A DNA stretch of 28,933 nt from RGIG8306 sp964566025. GTDB lineage: Bacteria; Bacillota; Clostridia; Lachnospirales; Lachnospiraceae. Positions 22,696-28,933 of this stretch are shown piece after piece. The notes below the pieces were generated by a model. That model did not search any database and was not told where the DNA came from. It saw nothing but the letters and a program-made list of their open reading frames with translations. Numbering within the stretch: position 1 is the stretch's first letter; each line of letters starts with the position of its first letter. A program made the position numbers and the translations under genes. The DNA lies in contig CAZMHF010000026.1 of the NCBI GenBank assembly GCA_964566025.1, positions 1 to 28,933 of the forward strand, given 5' to 3'.

Positions 22696-23735
22696 TATGA
22701 AATTCTCCTTCCTTTAGTAATGGCAACACCATAACGAACACCTTCGATGATGGTGGTAATGTTTTGTATTTCATCCTCTTTCTTGTGGAGGTAATGATTT
22801 AATATGGCAACGCTATACGGATTTTTACGGCTCTCCTTGCCATAAATTTCGTTTCGAAGCGTTTTCGACATTTCTTCAAACTGAAGGGAGGCAACTGAAT
22901 CAAGCAACCCATGATATTTGGTTTGAATCAAGCGCTCATTAAAATCCAGAATGGTGTCTGCGTTGATTAAGGAAACCATATCGTCCTTACTCAGTCGATA
23001 ATTGATCGGCAAAATAATCGAAGTAATTAAATCCGAAGGCAAGTTATAATATTGTTTTGCACGATAAATCCATTGCAAATTCAAAAGGTCAATGGTTGTG
23101 CCCCATGTATGCGTAATGGTTTTTTTATCTGCATTTGAAAGATTTTTGTCTTTCGTTTTCCAAATCGTATAAAAACACGTGCTGTCTAAAGCGATTTCGT
23201 AGTCATGAAGCTCTATAGTTTGATTTTTCGTTTGCACAATGGGGGAAAGCGTTTTGTAAAAGCGCGTTGGTCGAAGAATTTCAACAAACTCCTCAATGCG
23301 AGTTGCACTCATAATCCCAGCAAGATCAAATGAAACATGGTCTGCCAAAAATGGATGAAAAAGCGTTTCATCCGAGTGGTTTTGGTGCGTTTCCTCTCGA
23401 ATCAAACGGCGCAATAGTTTTTTTAATATGCGTACTTCGTAATTGATAAAGCAAATCTTTAGGAAGGCACGTTGCTCTTGATTGGCAAAGCGATAAAGCT
23501 TGGCAAAATCATTGTATAAGGAAAGAGTCAATTTATTTTCAATCTCACTGCGATGAATATCCTTGTCTGAAACGTCCTCAAATAACGAGCTATAAGAGTG
23601 GGTTTCGCATAAGTTATCAAGGCATTCTTGTACGGTAGTACAAGAAGAAAGGGAAAGATAATCGTCCTCATTGTAAAGGTTTCGACTCATTAAGCGCACT
23701 TTTGTGGCAATGGCGCTATATTTAAGCAAGCTCAT
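22695..23735 (-). CDS. ntpC: V-type ATPase subunit C
   Basis: A 346-residue C subunit (d-type in other naming), the helical socket that sits on the rotor ring and receives the D-F shaft. It is almost wholly helical, with repeated hydrophobic and charged blocks and a YYNLPSDLITSIILPINYRL segment typical of the family in its position. AGGAG lies eight bases upstream of ATG 23735, four bases after the G/H gene. Confidence 0.93.
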   Translation of the reverse strand: MSLLKYSAIATKVRLMSRNLYNEDDYLSLSSCTTVQECLDNLCETHSYSSLFEDVSDKDIHRSEIENKLTLSLYNDFAKLYRFANQEQRAFLKICFINYEVRILKKLLRRLIREETHQNHSDETLFHPFLADHVSFDLAGIMSATRIEEFVEILRPTRFYKTLSPIVQTKNQTIELHDYEIALDSTCFYTIWKTKDKNLSNADKKTITHTWGTTIDLLNLQWIYRAKQYYNLPSDLITSIILPINYRLSKDDMVSLINADTILDFNERLIQTKYHGLLDSVASLQFEEMSKTLRNEIYGKESRKNPYSVAILNHYLHKKEDEIQNITTIIEGVRYGVAITKGRRIS

Positions 23736-23738
23736 AAG

Positions 23739-24050
23739 TTAATCTCCTAAAATTTCTTTTACGATATCATCAGCAAGCTGTTGGTGATTTTCTTGGTAAT
23801 AGGTTTCTAACGACTCAATTTGAGAGGTCGTCTTTTGTTGCATAGATTGAAGCGATTGGTTGATGGACTGTTCGCTTGCTTGTCTTAGCTGGCGTAAGCT
23901 TTCATCCGTATTCTTCATCAATGTTTCATCAAAGGTCGTTGTTTTTTCTTTGAATTGGGCAGAAATGTCTTCCTTCATCTTCGAAGCGCTATTTACAATC
24001 GCCGTAGCAGCTTCGTCGATTTCTTGCATACGAGTTACGATTTTGTCCAT
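23739..24050 (-). CDS. V-type ATPase subunit G/H (stalk coiled coil)
   Basis: A 103-residue helical protein, nearly all heptad-like and rich in Gln, Glu and Lys, fitting the G/H stalk partner of subunit E (NtpF in E. hirae). ATG 24050 is chosen because AAAGGAG lies nine bases upstream; the longer frame to 24104 has no binding site. As first gene of the operon it lies downstream of an AT-rich gap holding a possible TATGAT box near 24108-24113 on the minus strand, with a poor -35 box. Confidence 0.83.
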   Translation of the reverse strand: MDKIVTRMQEIDEAATAIVNSASKMKEDISAQFKEKTTTFDETLMKNTDESLRQLRQASEQSINQSLQSMQQKTTSQIESLETYYQENHQQLADDIVKEILGD

Positions 24051-24209
24051 AGAGTCCAACTCCTTTCTTGTGGAAGTCAAATTTTGCGCACAAAAAGTGC
24101 TCATAAAGCTATCATACTACTTTTTTTTAAAAATACCATAGCAAGATGCACAAATTGCGACAATTAGACTTACCACTTGAAAAACATGCTTGCGCAAAGC
24201 AAGGTGGAC

Positions 24210-24238
24210 TTGAATCAAAGGAAAAATTGCGCTATAAT
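24210..24238 (+). promoter_or_regulatory. trmB promoter
   Basis: TTGAAT (24210-24215) and TATAAT (24233-24238) are separated by exactly 17 bases. The predicted transcript starts near 24245 and carries trmB, the rhomboid gene and probably the HIT gene. Its position rules out the longer trmB frame beginning at 24146. Confidence 0.75.
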
Positions 24239-24283
24239 ATCTCTTGCGTGCTAAAGCGAACGAAAAGCATGAGGGGACAATTT

Positions 24284-24952
24284 ATGAGATTACGAAATAT
24301 ACCGACAGCGATACCAAAACTAGAAGAAAGTCCGCATTACGTGAAGGCCCCTTTTTTATATAAGGGAAAATGGAGTGAGCTTTTTGGAAATGACAACCCT
24401 ATCCATATTGAAATTGGGATGGGAAAAGGGCAGTTTATTTTAAATAAGGCCATTCGAAATCCAAATATTAATTACATAGGAATTGAAAAATATACCTCTG
24501 TTCTTGTGCGCGCCGTTGAAAAAAGGCAAGCAAGTGAGCATGAAGGTATTACGAATTTATATTACATGGCAAAGGACGCAAAAATGCTAACAGAGATTTT
24601 TCAAGAAAATGAAGTTAGCAAGATATATTTGAATTTTTCGGATCCATGGCCGAAGGCAAAGCATTGGAAACGTCGCTTGACAGCGCTTCCGTTTCTAAAA
24701 ATATATGAACATATATTAAAGGAAGAAAGTTTGCTGGAATTTAAAACGGACAACCCCTTATTGTTTGATTTTTCAATTGAGCAGATTCGAGAAGCGGGTT
24801 GGGGAGTAATCGGAATTACGAAAAAGTTATACGAGGAGGATGCCTTCCTAATAGACAACATTCCGACAGAATACGAAAATAAATTTGCACAAGAGGGAAA
24901 ACCCATTTGCAAAGTGATTGCGCGATACGAAAAAGGAGAAGAGGATGTATAG
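24284..24952 (+). CDS. trmB: tRNA (guanine-N7-)-methyltransferase
   Basis: A 222-residue SAM-dependent enzyme that methylates N7 of G46 in the tRNA variable loop. The SAM-binding motif EIGMGKGQF is at 43-51, and the family signature NFSDPWPKAKHWKRR surrounds D120. The start at ATG 24284 has GAGGGG seven bases upstream and lies downstream of the promoter; the longer frame would begin before it. The stop overlaps the rhomboid gene start by eight bases. Confidence 0.96.
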   Translation: MRLRNIPTAIPKLEESPHYVKAPFLYKGKWSELFGNDNPIHIEIGMGKGQFILNKAIRNPNINYIGIEKYTSVLVRAVEKRQASEHEGITNLYYMAKDAKMLTEIFQENEVSKIYLNFSDPWPKAKHWKRRLTALPFLKIYEHILKEESLLEFKTDNPLLFDFSIEQIREAGWGVIGITKKLYEEDAFLIDNIPTEYENKFAQEGKPICKVIARYEKGEEDV

Positions 24953-25607
24953 AACTAGAAGAAGCATTTCTATTAAAGAAATCCCATGGTTTACAGTTGT
25001 TGTCGTACTAATCAATGTAATTGTTTGGATTCGGTTCGCCTGGTGGAAAGAAAATGATATCATATCGTATTTGCGTTACGGATATCAATACATTTTAAAA
25101 GTAGATAGTGTTGTAAAAAACCATGATTATATTACATTGCTAACATCGGCATTTATGCATTTTGAATTTGAACATATGTTGAACAATGTGATCTTGATTG
25201 CCTATGCGGGTGGGTTTTTAGAAAATAAAATCGGAACCATTCGATACGCGCTTCTTTATCTAGGTGGCGCAATATTAGCAAATGTCGTTTCTGTTTTCTG
25301 GTATACCAATATGCACCAAGGAAATACGATGTCGCTCGGTGCTTCTGGTGCGGGATTCGCGATTATTGGTTCGCTAATTTACTATTATGTAACGGATCCA
25401 GAGTTGCGAAACACGTCAAATGCCATTGGCTTTATTGTGCTTGCGATGTATTCGCTTGTTCGAGGTTTTCAACGAGAAAATGTAAACAATAGCGCTCATG
25501 TCGGTGGACTTTTGGCAGGATTTATTCTTTCCATGCTATTTGCCATTGTGAGGGATATATTTCAAAATAAAAAAAGACAAAGCGATTATCATGAAAATTG
25601 GCGATAG
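24945..25607 (+). CDS. Rhomboid-family intramembrane serine protease
   Basis: A 220-residue membrane protease with about six helices. The catalytic Ser134 is in GASG and His185 in NNSAHVGG, so the Ser-His dyad is intact. The HFEFEHMLNN segment (72-81) is the usual oxyanion-side motif. It would cut substrates within or near the membrane; none is suggested by context. ATG 24945 has AAAGGAG six bases upstream and overlaps the trmB end, implying coupling. A basic tail follows the last helix. Confidence 0.93.
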   Translation: MYRTRRSISIKEIPWFTVVVVLINVIVWIRFAWWKENDIISYLRYGYQYILKVDSVVKNHDYITLLTSAFMHFEFEHMLNNVILIAYAGGFLENKIGTIRYALLYLGGAILANVVSVFWYTNMHQGNTMSLGASGAGFAIIGSLIYYYVTDPELRNTSNAIGFIVLAMYSLVRGFQRENVNNSAHVGGLLAGFILSMLFAIVRDIFQNKKRQSDYHENWR

Positions 25608-25622
25608 AAAAGGGGAATGAGC

Positions 25623-26051
25623 ATGAAAAAAGAAGACTGTATTTTTTGCAAATTGGCAAATGGAGTGATTCCAACCAACGCCATTTATGAAGATGAGGAT
25701 TTTACCGTTATTTTAGATGCAGCACCTGCATCGAAAGGACATGCCTTGATTTTGCCAAAAGAGCATAGCGATGATGTAACGGTACTTGATGAGAAGATAG
25801 CAGGGAAAGCGTTCATTCTTGGGAAAAACATTGGCATGGCAATGAAAAAGGCCCTTCACAGTACGGGCTTTAATCTTGTCCAAAACAATGGTGCAAGTGC
25901 GGGACAAACCGTATTTCATTTTCATTTGCATGTTATTCCAAGCTATGACGAGCAGGTAGCTCCAATTAAATTTGTACAAACAGTTGAAGTGAGTGACGAA
26001 GAAAAAAGTGCACTTGTTGATGTTTTAAAAAATGAAATTAAGAACCAATAA
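25623..26051 (+). CDS. HIT-family nucleotide hydrolase/transferase
   Basis: A 142-residue HIT protein of the Hint branch. The histidine triad HFHLH is at 99-103. C6, C9, H48 and H99 fit the usual zinc site of this branch. Relatives hydrolyse adenylated small molecules such as AMP-lysine; the true substrate is not known here. ATG 25623 is preferred over 25617 because the AAGGGG site is seven bases from it. The gene converges on murG, and the two stops overlap by 14 bases with no separate terminator seen. Confidence 0.94.
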   Translation: MKKEDCIFCKLANGVIPTNAIYEDEDFTVILDAAPASKGHALILPKEHSDDVTVLDEKIAGKAFILGKNIGMAMKKALHSTGFNLVQNNGASAGQTVFHFHLHVIPSYDEQVAPIKFVQTVEVSDEEKSALVDVLKNEIKNQ

Positions 26052-27105
26052 CCGACTCGATAACCGAATAAACTTGACGGATTCCATCCGTTGTTGTGGC
26101 AGCTTTCATCCTTGTGATAAAGCTGTCTTTGTTTTGATAAGTAGCTACCAAGGAAGAAATAAGCGTATCGACGGTTAAGTCATCCTCGTCAATACATGTT
26201 GAAAAACCTTGTTGCACAAAGGATGTGGCGTTTAGAATTTGGTCGCCACGACTAACCTTTGCTGATAGAGGAATCAGTACATTTGGCTTGTGTAATTCAA
26301 GAAATTCACAAATCGCATTTGCGCCAGCACGTGATAAAACAATATCGGCCAATGCTAACAAATCCTTAAGCTCCTTTTGTATATACTCGTACTGCACATA
26401 ACCGTCTTGTTGTATGCTAGTGTCAAGATTGCCTTTTCCGCAAAGGTGAATAACTTGAAATGTTTCTAATAATTGAGGCAAAGCGCTACGAAGAACCTCG
26501 TTGATAATACGCGAGCCAGTACTACCACCCATCATTAATAAAACAGGCTTTTCGGGTGAAAGGCCAGTAAAAGCAAAAGCGTCTTTTCGTGTACCAGAGA
26601 AAATTTCTTGGCGAATAGGTGTGCCCGTATGAATGGCTTTTCCTTTTGGCAAGTGCTCAACCGTTTCTGGGAAGTTACAACAAATCTTTATCGCAGAAGA
26701 TTGGCAGAGCTTGTTAGCCAAGCCAGGTGTCATATCCGATTCGTGTAGCACACAGGGGATTTTTCTTGATGCAGCAGCCTTTACAACAGGCACAGCAACA
26801 AAGCCCCCTTTTGAAAAAACAATCGTAGGCTTAAAGTCTTTAATGATTTTTTTGGCTTCAAAATAGCCTTTAAGGACACGAAAAATATCGGTAAGATTCT
26901 TAAAAGAGAAATAACGGCGAAGCTTGCCTGTTGAGATGCCACGATAAGAAATACCAGCATCCTCAATAAGTTTGCGCTCAATGCCATCATAAGAACCTAC
27001 ATACAAAATCTCGAAGCCATGTTCCTTTAATATAGGAAGAAGCGCGATATTTGCCGTAACATGTCCTGCACTTCCGCCACCAGTTAGTATGATTTTTTTA
27101 TTCAT
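26038..27105 (-). CDS. murG: UDP-GlcNAc:lipid I transferase MurG
   Basis: A 355-residue GT-B glycosyltransferase that adds GlcNAc to lipid I on the inner face of the membrane to make lipid II. TGGGSAGH (8-15) is the N-terminal glycine-rich loop; FSKGGFVAVPV and HESDMTPGLANKL are family motifs, and MMGGSTGSR with SRAGANAICE in the C-terminal half binds the UDP-sugar. It lies outside the usual division cluster. Its start overlaps the TSCPD gene by four bases, so the pair is probably co-transcribed from the promoter at 27399-27426. Confidence 0.96.
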   Translation of the reverse strand: MNKKIILTGGGSAGHVTANIALLPILKEHGFEILYVGSYDGIERKLIEDAGISYRGISTGKLRRYFSFKNLTDIFRVLKGYFEAKKIIKDFKPTIVFSKGGFVAVPVVKAAASRKIPCVLHESDMTPGLANKLCQSSAIKICCNFPETVEHLPKGKAIHTGTPIRQEIFSGTRKDAFAFTGLSPEKPVLLMMGGSTGSRIINEVLRSALPQLLETFQVIHLCGKGNLDTSIQQDGYVQYEYIQKELKDLLALADIVLSRAGANAICEFLELHKPNVLIPLSAKVSRGDQILNATSFVQQGFSTCIDEDDLTVDTLISSLVATYQNKDSFITRMKAATTTDGIRQVYSVIESVIGS

Positions 27106-27365
27106 AATGTCGTTCCTCCATTTGATGAAAGTGCTTTTTCTAAGGCTTGTGCAAGCTGGTCAGGGCAAGATGTTGTACGCCATCCACAAGGTGTTCCTTT
27201 TAGCATAGAGATGGCGGTTTCAACGTCCATGCCCTCGACAAGCTTTGAAATGCCAAGCAAATTCCCAGCGCAACCATCATAGAATTTCACGTTGCTTATT
27301 TTGTTGTCAATGATGTCAAAATCAATTTTAGAGGAACAAGTTCCTTTTGTTTTGTAGGTATACAT
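27102..27365 (-). CDS. TSCPD-domain protein (TIGR03905 family)
   Basis: An 87-residue uncharacterised protein common in Clostridia. The family-naming TSCPDQLAQAL motif is near residues 69-79, and CAGNLLGISKLVEG with a PCGWRTTSCPD cluster gives four conserved-looking cysteines that might bind metal. A TSCPD region also ends some ribonucleotide reductases, but here it stands alone. AGGAGG lies seven bases before ATG 27365. It ends in a four-base overlap with murG. Confidence 0.88.
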   Translation of the reverse strand: MYTYKTKGTCSSKIDFDIIDNKISNVKFYDGCAGNLLGISKLVEGMDVETAISMLKGTPCGWRTTSCPDQLAQALEKALSSNGGTTL

Positions 27366-27398
27366 AATAAGGCCTCCTAATTAATAAGGGTTGAAAAT

Positions 27399-27426
27399 AG
27401 TATAACATACTACATCGTTTATGCAA
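27399..27426 (-). promoter_or_regulatory. Promoter of the TSCPD-murG pair
   Basis: On the minus strand TTGCAT (27426-27421) and TATACT (27404-27399) are 16 bases apart. The transcript would start about 25-30 bases before the TSCPD start codon. It is back to back with the pgi promoter. Confidence 0.6.
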
Positions 27427-27434
27427 GATTCTAC

Positions 27435-27463
27435 TTGTAAAGAATCGAATCGTCTTTTATAAT
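27435..27463 (+). promoter_or_regulatory. pgi promoter
   Basis: TTGTAA (27435-27440) and TATAAT (27458-27463) have 17-base spacing. The -10 box overlaps the ATG at 27462, which therefore cannot be the pgi start. Confidence 0.7.
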
Positions 27464-27494
27464 GGAAGAGATGTCTGTAAAAAAGGAGAGTATG

Positions 27495-28853
27495 ATGAAC
27501 AAGCACATTACATTTGATTATAGTAGAGCAAAGAATTATATTATGCAAGAAGAAATTGAGATGTTACGCCCTGCCGTTGAGACAGCAAAGGAAACGTTGT
27601 TGAACAAAACAGGAGCGGGACGCCGTTTTTTGGGTTGGATTGACTTGCCAGTTGATTATGACAAAGAGGAATTTGCCCGAATCAAAGTTGCAGCAAAAAA
27701 GATCCAAAGCGATTCAGAGGTATTGATTGTTATTGGCATTGGTGGTTCTTACCTCGGTGCAAGAGCAGCAATTGAATTTTTGGGACACAGTTTCCACAAC
27801 AATCTGCCAAAAGAAAAACGTAACGCACCAGAAGTTTATTATGCAGGAAATAATATATCAAGTACGTACCTTAAACATTTACTTGATATGGTTGAAGGGA
27901 AGGATTTCTCCGTTAATATTATTTCGAAATCGGGAACAACAACCGAGCCAGCGATCGCTTTTCGTATTTTCAAGAAGCTTCTTGAAGAAAAGTACGGAAT
28001 AGAGGAAGCGGCAAAACGTATTTACGCAACAACAGATAAAGAACTCGGAGCACTTAAAAATTTGGCGGACGAGTCTGGTTATGAAACGTTTGTTGTGCCA
28101 AATGAAGTTGGCGGAAGATTTTCCGTACTAACAGCCGTAGGTTTGTTGCCAATTGCTGCCGTAGGAATTGACATTGATGAGTTGATGGCAGGAGCTGCTA
28201 GTGCCAGAGAGCTTGCTTTATCAAAAGATTATATGGAGAATGATGCATTATTATATGTAGCAACACGAAATATTTTTTATCGTAAGGGTAAGGCAATAGA
28301 GATTACTTGTAATTACGAGCCTAGTCTTCATTATGTAGCTGAATGGTGGAAACAACTATATGGCGAAAGCGAAGGAAAGGATCAAAAGGGAATATTTCCT
28401 GCAGCAGTTGATTTGACAACGGATTTACACTCCATGGGACAATTTATCCAAGATGGTTCGCGCTTGATGTTTGAAACAGTATTATCGATTGAAACATCAA
28501 AAGAAGAAATTTTGATGGAAGAAATGGAAGTAAATTTAGATGGTCTGAACTATCTAGCAGGTAGAAGTGTTGATTTTATCAATAAGAGTGCTATGAATGG
28601 AACAATTTTGGCACATTCAGATGGTCAAGTGCCAAATCTGATGATTACTATACCAGAGCAAAATGCATTTTATTTAGGAGAGTTGTTTTACTTCTACGAA
28701 TTTGCTTGTGGTGTAAGTGGTTATTTGCTAGGAGTAAACCCATTTGATCAACCAGGCGTTGAAAGCTATAAGGCAAATATGTTTGCACTTCTTGGAAAAC
28801 CAGGTTTTGAAGAAGAAAGACAAGTATTGTTGGATCGTTTGGAATTGAATTAA
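27495..28853 (+). CDS. pgi: Glucose-6-phosphate isomerase
   Basis: A 452-residue cytoplasmic enzyme that interconverts glucose 6-phosphate and fructose 6-phosphate in glycolysis. GIGGSYLGAR (81-90) and SKSGTTTEP (144-152) bind the sugar phosphate, PNEVGGRFS (202-210) matches the first PGI signature, and GES holds the likely catalytic Glu at 291. ATG 27495 is chosen since AAGGAG lies six bases upstream; the longer frame begins inside the -10 box. It is a single-gene unit with its own promoter. Confidence 0.97.
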   Translation: MNKHITFDYSRAKNYIMQEEIEMLRPAVETAKETLLNKTGAGRRFLGWIDLPVDYDKEEFARIKVAAKKIQSDSEVLIVIGIGGSYLGARAAIEFLGHSFHNNLPKEKRNAPEVYYAGNNISSTYLKHLLDMVEGKDFSVNIISKSGTTTEPAIAFRIFKKLLEEKYGIEEAAKRIYATTDKELGALKNLADESGYETFVVPNEVGGRFSVLTAVGLLPIAAVGIDIDELMAGAASARELALSKDYMENDALLYVATRNIFYRKGKAIEITCNYEPSLHYVAEWWKQLYGESEGKDQKGIFPAAVDLTTDLHSMGQFIQDGSRLMFETVLSIETSKEEILMEEMEVNLDGLNYLAGRSVDFINKSAMNGTILAHSDGQVPNLMITIPEQNAFYLGELFYFYEFACGVSGYLLGVNPFDQPGVESYKANMFALLGKPGFEEERQVLLDRLELN

Positions 28854-28933
28854 CAAAGAGGGTGACGTAACAGCAATGTAAAAACTAATCAAATCTAATC
28901 AAAAATAAGCAAAATGATTATATTTTCTTGACA
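28854..28933 (+). promoter_or_regulatory. Spacer after pgi with a -35-like end
   Basis: No terminator hairpin is clear after pgi. CTAATCAAA occurs twice in tandem (28886-28903) before an AT-rich run, and the window ends in TTGACA (28928-28933), which may be the -35 box of the next gene. Confidence 0.3.

Noticed and set aside
15589..24050. The V-ATPase cluster as a possible novel island.
   Set aside because: All nine subunits are recognisable and in a known Clostridia order; only the attached carboxypeptidase is unusual.
24146..24283. A longer trmB frame starting at 24146.
   Set aside because: It starts upstream of a near-consensus promoter, has no binding site, and the added residues do not resemble TrmB.

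Overview
The window reads as low-GC Firmicutes DNA, most likely an anaerobic Clostridia of the Lachnospiraceae type. The reasons are AT-rich DNA with strong AGGAGG ribosome binding sites, a V-type ATPase in place of an F-type cluster, and Clostridia-typical families (TIGR01906, the TIGR03905 TSCPD protein, BioY, DUF6688). No species can be named from sequence alone.

Region 1 (1 to about 11,750, genes all on the minus strand) is one end of an integrative and conjugative element of the Tn1549/CTn type. Read in its own direction, a promoter near 8,160-8,186 leads into DUF5688, a Cys-rich small protein, RepA, ParA, ParB, a hypothetical protein, a DpnD/PcfM-DUF3846 fusion, a possible 22-residue peptide, a DUF7768-like protein, PcfB, the VirD4 coupling ATPase and a shortened Maff2 membrane peptide. 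The element continues off the left edge, where the relaxase, VirB4 and integrase would be expected. Cargo lies upstream of this operon: a Nudix hydrolase, a DUF6688 membrane protein, an unknown 123-residue protein and a DUF4304 gene with a stop at codon 12. The last two intergenic gaps of this cargo share a repeated spacer, which looks like an orphan immunity-gene array.

Region 2 (about 11,340-11,820) is the likely right attachment region. It holds short repeated motifs, two strong hairpins, an intact tRNA-Arg(CCU), and the 5' half of a second tRNA-Arg(CCU) that loses tRNA structure just after a shared 14-base anticodon-arm core. The simplest reading is that the element recombined into the anticodon arm of the host tRNA and carries its own complete replacement tRNA, possibly transcribed from the host tRNA promoter.

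Region 3 (11,820-28,933) is ordinary chromosome: bioY under a BirA-like operator; a DEDDh exonuclease; a nine-gene V-ATPase operon (G/H-C-I-K-F-E-A-B-D) ending in an unusual fusion of a TIGR01906 membrane domain to a D,D-carboxypeptidase; then trmB, a rhomboid protease and a HIT protein on the plus strand; murG and a TSCPD protein on the minus strand; and pgi on the plus strand.

The best candidates for something new are the tRNA-carrying attachment site, the carboxypeptidase fusion with an internal signal peptide, and the repeat-linked cargo with a disrupted member.
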